A DNA stretch of 64,000 nucleotides from Variovorax paradoxus (GTDB taxonomy: Bacteria > Pseudomonadota > Gammaproteobacteria > Burkholderiales > Burkholderiaceae_C), in contig NZ_CP123990.1 in assembly GCF_029919115.1 (NCBI RefSeq), positions 1,116,001-1,180,000 on the forward strand. The letters run 5' to 3'. The first letter of the stretch is position 1, and every line of letters begins with the position of its first letter. A program made the position numbers and the translations under genes. Positions 7,580-14,984 of this stretch are shown here, in pieces. The notes under the pieces were generated by a model. That model was not told the origin of the DNA. It did no database searches and saw nothing but the letters and a program-made list of their open reading frames with translations.

Positions 7580-7605
7580 CGCTCCGTCTTGCTAGGGACG
7601 GAGCG
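7580..7605 (-). promoter_or_regulatory. hairpin that would bury the ribosome site of the GDSL lipoprotein gene
   Basis: CGCTCCGTC and GACGGAGCG (9 perfect pairs, 8-base loop) end three bases before the GTG start at 7576. The only Shine-Dalgarno match, GGAG, is in the 3' arm. If it folds in the mRNA, translation would be blocked. It could alternatively be a terminator-like element of the upstream transcript. Confidence 0.5.
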
Positions 7606-7646
7606 AGTTTAACCATAGTTAAAGAAAACAAGCAACTAAGGTTGAA

Positions 7647-8282
7647 TTAATTTGTCCACTGGCCGATGAGTATCCCCATGACGGTGAATGAATTTCGAAT
7701 GGGCTCGTGCTGCGGGTTGAGCGGAGCAAGCCAGCGGCGCGCGCCCTCCTGCTTGTAGATCTTGAACGTAACCTCGTCCGACCCTATGAGTTTGGCCAGG
7801 ATGGGTGCGCCGTCGCTCGGCTTGCCGTTGTCTCGCAAAGGATCGAAGTAGAGGTGGCTCCCCGGACGGTAAGACTGCATGCTCCCATGCGGAGCTACCA
7901 TGCTGTCGCCCTGAGCGATGACACAGAAGGTCTCGTTGCTACAACTGATCGGGACGATGGTGAACTCGTTGCCTTCAGGTCGAGATTGCCACTCTGAGAC
8001 TCCTTTCCAGGTGGACAAAGATTCCCATGGGACCAGCGGAACCATATGCGCTTCCTCTTGCCGCTTTAGTTCCATGGAGCCTTCGCCAGTAGCAAGCCAT
8101 CGCGCATCCACACAGAGAAAGTCAGCGGCTTTGGAGTTGTTGTAGGCCGACAAACTATTCGTAGTGCCGTCAACGGCCTTGCTTACCGCTTGGTAAGACA
8201 CCCCAATCGCCGCGGCCAGAGCAGACACGGAGACGTTCGCATACTTCATTGCCTCGGTGAGGCGCGTTTTGTAATCAACCAT
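7647..8282 (-). CDS. cI: CI-like phage repressor (HTH plus S24 peptidase fold)
   Basis: This 211-residue repressor should maintain lysogeny. Residues 5-45 form an HTH (VSALAAAIGVSYQAVSKAVDG), and the C-terminal S24 domain carries S127 (AQGDSM) and K164 (ILAKLIG) of the Ser-Lys dyad. The start at 8282 (MVDYKTRL) was chosen because upstream frames overlap the cro operator and an exact palindrome covers this ATG. The likely -10 (TATCAT) sits about 8 bases upstream, so a leaderless message is plausible. The Ala-Gly cleavage pair expected after VPLxxW is replaced by Leu-Ser (VPLVPWESLS). Confidence 0.87.
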   Translation of the reverse strand: MVDYKTRLTEAMKYANVSVSALAAAIGVSYQAVSKAVDGTTNSLSAYNNSKAADFLCVDARWLATGEGSMELKRQEEAHMVPLVPWESLSTWKGVSEWQSRPEGNEFTIVPISCSNETFCVIAQGDSMVAPHGSMQSYRPGSHLYFDPLRDNGKPSDGAPILAKLIGSDEVTFKIYKQEGARRWLAPLNPQHEPIRNSFTVMGILIGQWTN

Positions 8283-8288
8283 GGTTGA
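8275..8288. promoter_or_regulatory. palindromic operator over the cI start codon
   Basis: TCAACCATGGTTGA is a perfect 14-base palindrome that contains the cI ATG. Binding here would block cI transcription or translation, consistent with autoregulation. Identification rests on symmetry and position. Confidence 0.6.
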
Positions 8289-8321
8289 ATGATAGGGTAA
8301 ATCCATTGGCGCATGGTTGCG

Positions 8322-8340
8322 GTTGATATGCAACTATGCT
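8322..8340 (+). promoter_or_regulatory. cro-side operator and putative -10 element
   Basis: GTTGATATGCAAC (8322-8334) is an inverted repeat with GTTG/CAAC arms like those of the cI-side palindrome, and TATGCT (8335-8340) lies 11 bases before the cro ATG. Together they look like an operator overlapping the rightward early promoter. No convincing -35 box was found at ideal spacing. Confidence 0.45.
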
Positions 8341-8351
8341 CCAATCCGCGG

Positions 8352-8540
8352 ATGGACAAGCATCACGCAATTGAACTGTTGGGTGGGTCGGTGGCAGCCG
8401 CCGCGAAGGCGGTGGGAGTCTCGTACTCGGCTGTTTACAAATGGCCTGACATCCTTCCTCAGCGAATAGTGGACCGCGTAGAAGCCGCCGCAGCAAGGAT
8501 CCGCGGGCCTGAGCTCACGGCAGCAGGCTCGGAGCGCTGA
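8352..8540 (+). CDS. cro: Cro-like repressor
   Basis: This 62-residue HTH protein (GGSVAAAAKAVGVSYSAVYKW, followed by P-x-LPQRIVDRVE) matches the small Cro proteins of lambdoid phages in length, motif and position divergent from cI. The ATG at 8352 was chosen because the upstream alternative would overlap the operator. Its stop overlaps the ATG of the next frame (TGATG), as expected for the first gene of the rightward early operon. Confidence 0.85.
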   Translation: MDKHHAIELLGGSVAAAAKAVGVSYSAVYKWPDILPQRIVDRVEAAAARIRGPELTAAGSER

Positions 8541-8851
8541 TGGTTCATCCATTTGCTTGGCGTCGGCGCGAAAAGGCCGCAAAGCCCCCCGCGAGCGGGC
8601 GGGCAGATCTTCGGCTTCATGTTGCGCTGCGGCGCTGCATGGGGGCCTTCGGCGTCACGTTTACGGCGTGTGCCACGAAGCGTACTTCCACATCCCCATC
8701 AAGCCAGCGCATGTCCAAGCGTGTCGTCCGCAGCGTGGTGCGCGCGGGCTCACCTGGCGTGGGGTTCGCATTGGTCGTGATGCTGCTGCGCGAGCTGCTG
8801 TGGATCAGGTCCGGGTCATGCGCTGGGGCTCGCTTGGAGCTGGTCGGGTAA
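8540..8851 (+). CDS. possible small early protein between cro and cII
   Basis: This 103-residue frame starts in a TGATG overlap with cro and stops 3 bases before cII, which is the spacing expected of a real operon gene. The product is Arg/Ser/Ala-rich with no recognised domain, and other frames in this segment are also open, so coding potential is ambiguous. In lambda-like phages this slot can hold a small regulator. Treat it as tentative. Confidence 0.4.
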   Translation: MVHPFAWRRREKAAKPPASGRADLRLHVALRRCMGAFGVTFTACATKRTSTSPSSQRMSKRVVRSVVRAGSPGVGFALVVMLLRELLWIRSGSCAGARLELVG

Positions 8852-8854
8852 GTC

Positions 8855-9166
8855 ATGTCTGCAGTCTCGCCAACCCCCTTTGAAAGAGCCAGAAAAGGCA
8901 TGCAGCTCGCTTTGCGCGCACTGCAAGAGCCTGGGAAGGCCGGCGCTCTCGCCGTTTCCATGGGGCTTAGCGACTCGACTGTGAGCCGCATCAAGACCGA
9001 GCGCCTCGAAGAGGTTCTTCTGTTCCTGGCGCACCTCGGCATCAAGGCGGTGCCGTCCGAATACCAGTGCGTGGACCCGAAGACCTTTGCGGCCTTTGAG
9101 GTGCTTTACGCCAAGGCGATGAGCCAGACCACCCCCGCAAAACTGATCTTCGAGGACGCCGACTGA
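8855..9166 (+). CDS. cII: CII-like transcriptional activator
   Basis: This 103-residue protein matches phage CII regulators. An N-terminal HTH (GKAGALAVSMGLSDSTVSRIKTER) is followed by LLFLAHLGIKAV, characteristic of the CII family. In lambda, CII activates cI and int promoters to favour lysogeny. The position directly downstream of cro and upstream of the replication genes is canonical. The stop overlaps the ATG of the next small gene. Confidence 0.88.
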   Translation: MSAVSPTPFERARKGMQLALRALQEPGKAGALAVSMGLSDSTVSRIKTERLEEVLLFLAHLGIKAVPSEYQCVDPKTFAAFEVLYAKAMSQTTPAKLIFEDAD

Positions 9167-9279
9167 TGCGCCGCGCACTTCTGTGGTTCGTCCACTTCAT
9201 TTACTGGCTGCGGGTGCACCGCGGAAATTTCAGCAATGCCCGCTGGGCAACCGATCACGAAATGGGAGCTTGGCGATGA
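9166..9279 (+). CDS. small coupled protein (37 aa)
   Basis: This 37-residue frame starts in a TGATG overlap with cII and stops in an ATGA overlap with the replication gene, so both its ends are translationally coupled. It begins MRRALLWFVHFIYWLRVHRG, an amphipathic, aromatic-rich segment that could touch a membrane, followed by a polar tail. I do not recognise it. Exact fit between two coupled genes is the main support. Confidence 0.6.
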   Translation: MRRALLWFVHFIYWLRVHRGNFSNARWATDHEMGAWR

Positions 9280-10271
9280 CCAGCGATGCACGGATCTCTA
9301 CGGGGCTGCCCGGCCATCCGAAGACAAAGAAATTGATTCGACGTGTTGGGGCTGCGGGCGCATGGCATCTCGTCTGCCTCTTCCTCTGGACCGCGGACAA
9401 CCGGAGCGACGGTGCTTTGACGGGCATGAGTGATGAGGACATCGAACTCGCCGTTGACTGGACAGGAGAAGAGGGCGCCTTCGTGCGTGAGCTCGTGACA
9501 GTTGGCTTTCTCGATGGAGTGGAAGGCGAGCGCTCGATCCATGATTGGGAAGAGCACAACCCTTGGGCGGCGGGCAGCGATGCGCGTTCGGAGAAGTCCC
9601 GCTACGCTGCCCTGTGCAAGCAACACGGACGCGCAGAGGCTGCCAGGAAGATGCCCGAGTACGCCGCGCGCTTGCTTGCCGCAGTGCCAAATAGTGCCAG
9701 TGGCACTGCCCCTGGCAAGCTAGTAGCAGTGCCCAAACCTGCTACGGGCATGCCACCCGCTGAATCTGGCAGTGCCCCGTCTCCGTCTCCGTCTCCGTTA
9801 CCGTCTCCGTTACCGTCTCCAAAGAAAGAACCTGACGGTTCTTTTTGCGCCGAGCCGGAAGCCGGCTGCGACGCAGCAGCATCGCCGACCGTGGTCTTGA
9901 TCCCGTTGATCGACGGCAGCGACTTCGCGGTGAAGGCGTCCGACGTGCAGGAGTGGCAGCAAGCGTACCCGAGCGTCGATGTCGTCGGCGAGCTGCTCCG
10001 GGCTCGGATCTGGTGCAAGGACAACCCGGCAAAGCGAAAAACCGCGAAAGGGGTCCGGCGCTTCCTGTCGGGCTGGCTCGGCAAGGAGCAGGACCGCGGC
10101 GGATCGAAGTCCTCGCCGTCCGCCACGGCAGTGCCGCTCATCGACGGAGTTGCGTGGTGGAAGGCGGCCGGGTTCACCCACATCGCAGAGGCGCAGAACG
10201 AGCGCTGCCACCTCGGCAATTTCCGTGAATTCCGCGACGGCAAGCGCGTGCCGCAGGAGGCGACCGCGTGA
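9276..10271 (+). CDS. phage replication initiator / helicase-loader-like protein
   Basis: This 331-residue protein starts at the ATG overlapping the small gene's stop. Residues 1-100 look like a winged-helix DNA-binding domain (TKKLIRRVGAAGAWHLVCLF, WTGEEGAFVRELV). A proline/serine linker around residues 165-182 is encoded by a hexameric TCTCCG/TTACCG repeat (9779-9822). The C-terminal region (WQQAYPSVDV to KTAKGVRRFLSGWL) is shared by many phage replication proteins that load helicase at the origin. It is directly upstream of the primase-helicase with overlapping ends. The origin itself, perhaps inside this gene, was not identified. Confidence 0.75.
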   Translation: MTSDARISTGLPGHPKTKKLIRRVGAAGAWHLVCLFLWTADNRSDGALTGMSDEDIELAVDWTGEEGAFVRELVTVGFLDGVEGERSIHDWEEHNPWAAGSDARSEKSRYAALCKQHGRAEAARKMPEYAARLLAAVPNSASGTAPGKLVAVPKPATGMPPAESGSAPSPSPSPLPSPLPSPKKEPDGSFCAEPEAGCDAAASPTVVLIPLIDGSDFAVKASDVQEWQQAYPSVDVVGELLRARIWCKDNPAKRKTAKGVRRFLSGWLGKEQDRGGSKSSPSATAVPLIDGVAWWKAAGFTHIAEAQNERCHLGNFREFRDGKRVPQEATA

Positions 10272-12088
10272 ACGCTGCCGAGGCAAAGCAGATGCTGGCC
10301 AGTCAAGCCGCCGAGATCGCACGCATGCTGCTGCCACAGGGCAAGCAGCGCGGCAGCGAGTGGAAGGCCGGCAACGCCAACGGCGAGCCGGGCGACAGCC
10401 TCTCGGTGTGCATCCGGGGTCACAAGGCGGGTGTGTGGTCCGACTTCGCGAGCGGCCAGGCGGGCGACCTGATCGACCTGTGGATGGCCTGTCGCGGGCA
10501 GTCCATGGCCGAGGCGATGAAGGACATCAAGCGGCATTTCGGCATCCGCGACGACTTCCCGCGTCCACCCGAAAAGACCTTCCGCCGACCGGAGAGCCCG
10601 CGTGCGCCGGCTGCGAAAGCCCGGGCTGCCGAATGGCTGATGGGCCGCGGGCTGACCGAGGAAACGATTCGCGCCTTCAAGGTCGCCGAGCAGGTGCAGC
10701 ACGGCAAAACTTACGCCGTCTTTCCGTTCATCGATGAGCACGGCGAGCTCATCAACATCAAGTATCGGAACCCGGACGAGAAGAAGGACATGCGCCAGGA
10801 GCCCGGCGCGGCGCCATGCCTTTTCGGGTGGCACCTGATCGATCCGAAAGCGCGCACGGTCACCATCACCGAAGGCGAGATCGACGCTATGACCCTGCAC
10901 CAGATGCGCGTGCCGGCGCTGTCCGTCAATCAAGGCGCGGGCAACCACCAGTGGATCGAACACGACTGGGAAAAGCTTGAGCGCTTCGACGACATCCTGA
11001 TCTGCTTCGACAACGACGAGGCCGGCGACAAGGGCGCGGCCGAGGTCATCAACCGCTTGGGCGTGGAGCGCTGCCGCCGTGTACGGCTCGGCGCCAAGGA
11101 CGCCAACCAGTGGCTGCAGGATGGCGCCGAGCCCGTGGATTTTCAGCAGGCGATGGAAGATGCGCGTCCGCTGGACCCTGACGAGTTGCGCAACGCCAAC
11201 GACTACACCGCCGCCGTCGAAGCGCTGTTCTACCCGCCACCCGGGGCGCCGCTTGATCCGGCCCTGTACATCGACAAGGAACTCGAATGGTTCCGCTTCC
11301 GGCTCGCCGAGTACACCTGCTGGACCGGCATCAACGGCCACGGCAAGAGCCTGATGCTCGACCAGATCCTGCTCGGCTTGATGCTGCAGGGCGAGCGCGT
11401 CGTGATCTTCTCCGGGGAAATGGGTGCCGCCCGCCACCTGAAGCGCCTGCACAAGCAGGCCAGCGGCCAGGACAGACCGACCCGCGAATACATCCGCGCG
11501 ATTGGCGCCTGGTTCCGTGAGCGGCTGTGGCTGTTCGACCTCGTGGGCGTAGCGAAGCTCGACCGACTGCTTGAGGTGTTCGCCTATGCCGCGCGTCGGT
11601 ATGGCGTCCGCCATTTCGTCATCGACAGCTTGATGATGATCGACGTGCCGCAGGACGGACCCGGCGCGATCACCAAGCAGAACGAGGCCGTGCAGAAGCT
11701 GGTTTCGTTCAAGAAAACGCACAACGTCCACATCCACCTGGTGGCGCACCCCCGCAAGCTCCGGGACGAAACCGAGGCTCCCGGAAAGATGGAGGTCGCA
11801 GGCGCTGGCGGCATCGTCAACGGCGCCGACAACGTGTTCTCGATCTGGCGTGCCCAGAAGGACGAAGCACCAGCGAATCCGAACGACCCCGATGCCCTCG
11901 CCAAGTGGCAAGAAGAGCAGGAGGGCATCGACGCCAAGCTGATCCTCAAGAAGCAGCGCGAGGACGGAGTGCAGGACTACACGCTGCGGCTGTGGTTCGA
12001 CAAGCCCACTCAGCAGTACCGAACCGGACCAAGGAAGTATCCGCTTCGCTTTGTCGAATTCTCAACCCAAGACCAGGAGATGTCATGA
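10268..12088 (+). CDS. TOPRIM primase / DnaB-type helicase (T7 gp4-like)
   Basis: This 606-residue bifunctional replication protein lacks a full zinc domain. The TOPRIM domain shows ITEGEIDAM (catalytic Glu) and ICFDNDEAGD (Asp-x-Asp), and the helicase domain shows a Walker A loop GINGHGKS (about residue 355), a Walker B FVIDSLMMID and a later HLVAHPRK motif. It is predicted to synthesise primers and unwind the phage fork. The ATG overlaps the initiator stop (ATGA). Length and order fit T7-like primase-helicases. Confidence 0.88.
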   Translation: MNAAEAKQMLASQAAEIARMLLPQGKQRGSEWKAGNANGEPGDSLSVCIRGHKAGVWSDFASGQAGDLIDLWMACRGQSMAEAMKDIKRHFGIRDDFPRPPEKTFRRPESPRAPAAKARAAEWLMGRGLTEETIRAFKVAEQVQHGKTYAVFPFIDEHGELINIKYRNPDEKKDMRQEPGAAPCLFGWHLIDPKARTVTITEGEIDAMTLHQMRVPALSVNQGAGNHQWIEHDWEKLERFDDILICFDNDEAGDKGAAEVINRLGVERCRRVRLGAKDANQWLQDGAEPVDFQQAMEDARPLDPDELRNANDYTAAVEALFYPPPGAPLDPALYIDKELEWFRFRLAEYTCWTGINGHGKSLMLDQILLGLMLQGERVVIFSGEMGAARHLKRLHKQASGQDRPTREYIRAIGAWFRERLWLFDLVGVAKLDRLLEVFAYAARRYGVRHFVIDSLMMIDVPQDGPGAITKQNEAVQKLVSFKKTHNVHIHLVAHPRKLRDETEAPGKMEVAGAGGIVNGADNVFSIWRAQKDEAPANPNDPDALAKWQEEQEGIDAKLILKKQREDGVQDYTLRLWFDKPTQQYRTGPRKYPLRFVEFSTQDQEMS

Positions 12089-12182
12089 GAATGACTGAAC
12101 GAGCAGTCCAACCGGCTGCGAGCACTCGTCCGCGTAGATGCCGGGAGGGATTGCATTTGTCCAATCCCTTCTGGAGCTTCAA

Positions 12183-12422
12183 ATGGCCGAAGTTTTCACT
12201 CTGCTGTGGAATCGCGACTCCAACGCATTTCACGTCGAAACGCTTGAGCGCGCCTGCGCCAACGGCATGCGTCTATTCCATAGCAACATCGAAAGTGGCT
12301 GCCGGTTGCTCTTCATTGGCACAAGGGATGAGTGCCTCGCCAAAGCGGACGAGCTACGTCCCATCCGCGAAGAGCGGGATCTCGTGCGGCGCTTGTACAG
12401 CCCAGACCAGAACGGAGCCTAG
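12183..12422 (+). CDS. hypothetical phage protein (79 aa)
   Basis: The start at 12183 (MAEVFTLLWNRD) follows a GGAG ribosome site. The small alpha/beta protein (ERACANGMRLFHSNIESGCRLLFIGTRDECLAKADELR) has no catalytic motif I can name. A competing frame from 12085 to 12456 begins with an ATGA overlap but reads as an unlikely Ser/Thr-rich protein and was not preferred. The function is unknown. It belongs to the early operon. Confidence 0.65.
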   Translation: MAEVFTLLWNRDSNAFHVETLERACANGMRLFHSNIESGCRLLFIGTRDECLAKADELRPIREERDLVRRLYSPDQNGA

Positions 12423-12452
12423 TGCAGCTGGCGGGAACCGCGGGGTTTCCCA

Positions 12453-12707
12453 ATGAGCATGCGCGAATTCGAGCAGTACCTGAAGGCGTCGGATTTCCTC
12501 GCCGACACGATGAACGCGCATCGAGCGGCGACGGCCGAAGTCATCGCTGGCTTTGCCACCGTGCTCAAGCGGCGCGGACAGCTGACCGAAGTGGAGATGA
12601 ACGAGATGCTTCGCAGGCTCGAAGACAGCACCGGCCGGCCATCCATCGACGGGAGTCGCCGCAACCTGGCTGCACGCATCGGTGACAGCCTGAAAGGTCG
12701 CGGATGA
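12453..12707 (+). CDS. hypothetical phage protein (84 aa)
   Basis: This is a small, helical, charged protein with no membrane segment. It overlaps the start of the Q-like gene by 4 bases (ATGA). Its pattern of Glu and Arg in long helices suits a DNA- or protein-binding adaptor, but no family is recognised. Confidence 0.65.
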   Translation: MSMREFEQYLKASDFLADTMNAHRAATAEVIAGFATVLKRRGQLTEVEMNEMLRRLEDSTGRPSIDGSRRNLAARIGDSLKGRG

Positions 12708-13246
12708 AAGTCATCGAGCGGTACGCCGCCGCCGTCCGATCCTCCAATCTAGAGATCAACGAGCGCACAACGCGCTCAGACTCCGACGTGCTCGGCGCCA
12801 TGGGGCTCGCCGCGCGCCAGTTCCCCTTGGCCGTCGCGCTGCAGCGCCTGTTCCTGGGGGATAGCACCGCGGCGCGCGAACTCGTGGAGATCCTGGCTGA
12901 CGACGCATGGCGGCAGGCGAGGGCGATGCGCGTGAAGCTGAACCGGGTGCAGGCCTACGACCTGGCGCAAGGCTGTGTCGCCTGGCACCGCAACCCGACT
13001 TGTGACCATTGCGGCGGGCATGGCGCGACGGTCATTCCCGGCAGTAAGACGCTCGGCGTGCGCTGCAAGCCTTGCAAGGGCACTGGGCGCACTTCGCTAG
13101 CCAAGATGTTCAAGGAGCACTCGGAGGTCGCCGACTGGCTGGTTGCGCACATGGAGCGGCATCAAGCGATGGCGGGGCCCGAAGCAATGAAGCAGATTAC
13201 GGGCTATCTGGAACTGAAGAACTGGTGTGCTGAAGCGGCAAAGTAA
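12704..13246 (+). CDS. Q-like late-gene antiterminator (zinc-motif protein)
   Basis: This 180-residue protein carries a DnaJ-type zinc motif: C-x2-C-GGHG near residue 103 and C-x2-C-KGTG near residue 126. It is the last early gene, immediately before the late region. Zinc-containing Q antiterminators of lambdoid phages occupy this spot and use such a motif, so it is the best candidate for late-gene control. The putative target terminator lies at 14582-14608. Overall similarity to Q could not be tested, and a general nucleic-acid-binding role is possible. Confidence 0.6.
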   Translation: MKVIERYAAAVRSSNLEINERTTRSDSDVLGAMGLAARQFPLAVALQRLFLGDSTAARELVEILADDAWRQARAMRVKLNRVQAYDLAQGCVAWHRNPTCDHCGGHGATVIPGSKTLGVRCKPCKGTGRTSLAKMFKEHSEVADWLVAHMERHQAMAGPEAMKQITGYLELKNWCAEAAK

Positions 13247-13299
13247 AAAGTCTTTACGAGCTCATCGCTTCTGTGCGAAAATTACTCCGCCTGTAGAAA

Positions 13300-13316
13300 T
13301 CCCGGGTGAGCCGGGA
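13300..13316 (-). terminator. weak hairpin terminator after the second repressor gene
   Basis: TCCCGG and CCGGGA around a 5-base loop, read leftward, lie about 45 bases beyond the stop at 13361 and are followed by TTTCT. On the plus strand they are followed by A-rich sequence, so the leftward direction is favoured. It has only 6 base pairs. Confidence 0.4.
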
Positions 13317-13360
13317 AAAATAAGAGCAGCCCAACCATTGATGGCGGAGCTGTTTCTGCA

Positions 13361-14116
13361 TCACAGCGTGCGATGCGCGGTTTTCGGAACCAGGCGAGAA
13401 ATGACCTGCGAAACGACAACGCCAATGATCTCCACCGCTTCGTTGGTGAACTCCAGCGGAGCCGCGTGAGCGGCAGCGCCGATTGCCACCAATGATTGAC
13501 CGTTGATCCCTGGTTCGCGCGAAACCCGGCGCAGCCCTGGGTTCCCCGTGGTGCCGCGCACCTTGAAAACGACATCTGAGCCAGGCTCAATCTCGTCCGC
13601 CGTCCAGACCGCCGTGTTCATGATCACGATGCAGTTCGGCGGATATTCTTCGCTGGCGGGATAGCTGCCAGGGTATCGAGCTGCTCTGCGCTGATCGGTA
13701 GTTAGTTTCAGAATGGGCGTGAACGCGCTCATATCCGCGGACTGGTTCGGCGCTTGCGGATTCGCGGAATAGACGGGGGTGTGGCCGAAGCCCGGCGCCA
13801 AGGTGTTCCAGTCCTCAACGTAGAGCATTTCGAACCGCGGCAAGCCCGAGGCGCCTGAATTTTTCTGATCGGCAAGGTACTTCAGAGTGTTGAGGTGCTG
13901 GCCAGTGGCGAGATATGTCGGATCGACGTGCAGTTGGTCGGCAAGACGTTGCAGAGTGTCCGGGCGAGGGAACATGTCCCCGGTCTCGTACTGTGAGATC
14001 GTGCGCTTGGACACCTGGACGTTGCTTGCCAACTCTCGCTGAGTCCAGCCGCGCTGTGTGCGTGCGCCAATGAGTCGCTGAGCGAACTCATTGTTGTGGC
14101 CTGTGATGATGTTCAT
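13361..14116 (-). CDS. second CI-like repressor (XRE HTH, degenerate S24 domain)
   Basis: Residues 1-60 form an XRE HTH (RTQRGWTQRELASNVQVSKRTISQYETGD). The C-terminal half resembles an S24-type dimerisation domain, but I see no G-D-S-M nucleophile. The equivalent segment is VWTADEIEPGSDV. It is 251 residues, minus-strand, and lies between the early operon and the late genes, opposite a small plus-strand gene across a repeat-rich gap. It may repress the late region or a second immunity function. It is a true gene rather than a shadow: the HTH is clean. Confidence 0.82.
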   Translation of the reverse strand: MNIITGHNNEFAQRLIGARTQRGWTQRELASNVQVSKRTISQYETGDMFPRPDTLQRLADQLHVDPTYLATGQHLNTLKYLADQKNSGASGLPRFEMLYVEDWNTLAPGFGHTPVYSANPQAPNQSADMSAFTPILKLTTDQRRAARYPGSYPASEEYPPNCIVIMNTAVWTADEIEPGSDVVFKVRGTTGNPGLRRVSREPGINGQSLVAIGAAAHAAPLEFTNEAVEIIGVVVSQVISRLVPKTAHRTL

Positions 14117-14252
14117 GTGAGTATGATGATGTTGTCGATGATGTATCGATCATAAACATCGTCATAATCCACACAAAAATAATGTTTTCATGATGTTTGG
14201 TGATCCGACGCCAGATGTACGCACCCGCGGTTGTGCGCTCTAATCTGTGAAC
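14117..14252. promoter_or_regulatory. repeat-rich divergent control region of the second repressor
   Basis: ATGATGTT-like half-sites occur several times (for example GATGATG near 14140 and CATGATG near 14189), with an inverted ACATCGTC copy near 14155. The stretch is A+T-rich compared with its surroundings. These look like operators for the repressor at 13361-14116, but no promoter was resolved. Confidence 0.45.
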
Positions 14253-14471
14253 ATGACCGCTCAAACGTTTGCTCAATGGTGCGCTGAACTGGCAGCTCTG
14301 GCAGGCACCAGTGAACTTCTCCAGCCGGCCGTTCTACGGTACTGCTACGAGTACGGGACCACGCCGCAACAACTGCTCGACAAGCTTCGGGATCAAGATG
14401 GAAGCGGCGAACTGATCGCCCAGATCAACGAGGTGATTCGGCAGATCGACGAGATGAGGCCGCCGCCCTAA
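14253..14471 (+). CDS. hypothetical protein divergent from second repressor (72 aa)
   Basis: This small, mostly helical acidic protein (AALAGTSELLQPAVLRYCYEYGTTPQQLLDKLRDQD) starts at ATG 14253, with an in-frame GTG 6 bases earlier. It faces the second repressor across the repeat-rich gap, as Cro faces CI, but it has no clear HTH. It might be an antirepressor or a late leader gene. The function is unknown. Confidence 0.6.
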   Translation: MTAQTFAQWCAELAALAGTSELLQPAVLRYCYEYGTTPQQLLDKLRDQDGSGELIAQINEVIRQIDEMRPPP

Positions 14472-14581
14472 GCCGTTCAGGATATTGGCCGTGAGAAGCG
14501 ACACCCCTGAAGGGGGAACGAGATTTCGATAGCCGCCGCCACGCCCGACTGAATTTCTCCAGGGTTGCCACCAACCTTTAG

Positions 14582-14608
14582 CCCGCCCTCGAAAGACGGC
14601 GGGTTTTT
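14582..14608 (+). terminator. intrinsic terminator before late genes (candidate Q-responsive)
   Basis: CCCGCC (14582-14587) pairs with GGCGGG (14598-14603), extended by two pairs past a mismatch, and is followed by TTTTT. It stands between the early/control region and terminase, where a Q-antiterminated tR' would sit. The terminator is visible. Antitermination is inferred. Confidence 0.7.
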
Positions 14609-14753
14609 ATTTAGGCCTGAGAGCCGCAAGAGCAGCCCGAACCAGGGATGCTGCCATAGCGTTATCCCCATCTGCCAGCATGGAGAGAGCGGCTTCCAGC
14701 TTGCGGATCACGTCAGCAGGAGCCGGTGTAGCGGGTTCGACGGTTTCGATCAT
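14607..14753 (-). CDS. small hypothetical protein (48 aa)
   Basis: The minus-strand frame starts at ATG 14753 and gives an Ala/Leu-rich helical product (ADVIRKLEAALSMLADGDNAMAASLVRAALAAL) that looks like a genuine small helical protein. The stop abuts the plus-strand terminator at 14582-14608. A longer in-frame version from 14795 is possible. The function is unknown. Confidence 0.5.
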   Translation of the reverse strand: MIETVEPATPAPADVIRKLEAALSMLADGDNAMAASLVRAALAALRPK

Positions 14754-14984
14754 GTTGCGATTATCACGCTTTGTTACGACTCCGAGAAGCGCCAAACCTG
14801 AACGTTCTCAGCGACAGCACCAGCCCTGCGTGCAACGCGGTAGAGACGCCGCGCGGTTTTTCACCATTCGCACTCAGTGGGCGCAGGGCGCGAGTGCTGA
14901 CCGCAGTTGCCCAGCGCCTTCGGCGTAAGTCGGATGGGCTGCAGCTTCGGACACGCCGTGAGGCACCCGAGGGGAGGACAAGCA
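14754..14984 (+). other. leader region ahead of terminase, no gene assigned
   Basis: These 231 bases contain no convincing reading frame. The last part has a strong GGGGAGGA ribosome site for terminase small subunit and a short CGCC-TTC-GGCG hairpin near 14918-14929. The stretch would be the natural place for a packaging-initiation site, but no recognisable cos or pac sequence was seen. Confidence 0.5.

Noticed and set aside
8617..9045. 142-residue minus-strand frame opposite cII
   Set aside because: It is antisense to a convincing CII gene and has low-complexity composition.
9602..11911. 769-residue minus-strand open frame across the replication genes
   Set aside because: It is antisense to the initiator and primase-helicase, whose motifs are unmistakable. 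Its composition (His, Val, Asp, Arg) is that of a mirror frame in high-GC DNA.
12085..12456. ATGA-coupled frame after the primase-helicase
   Set aside because: The overlap is attractive, but the product is Ser/Thr/Pro-rich without structure, and the overlapping 12183-12422 frame is far more protein-like and has a GGAG site.
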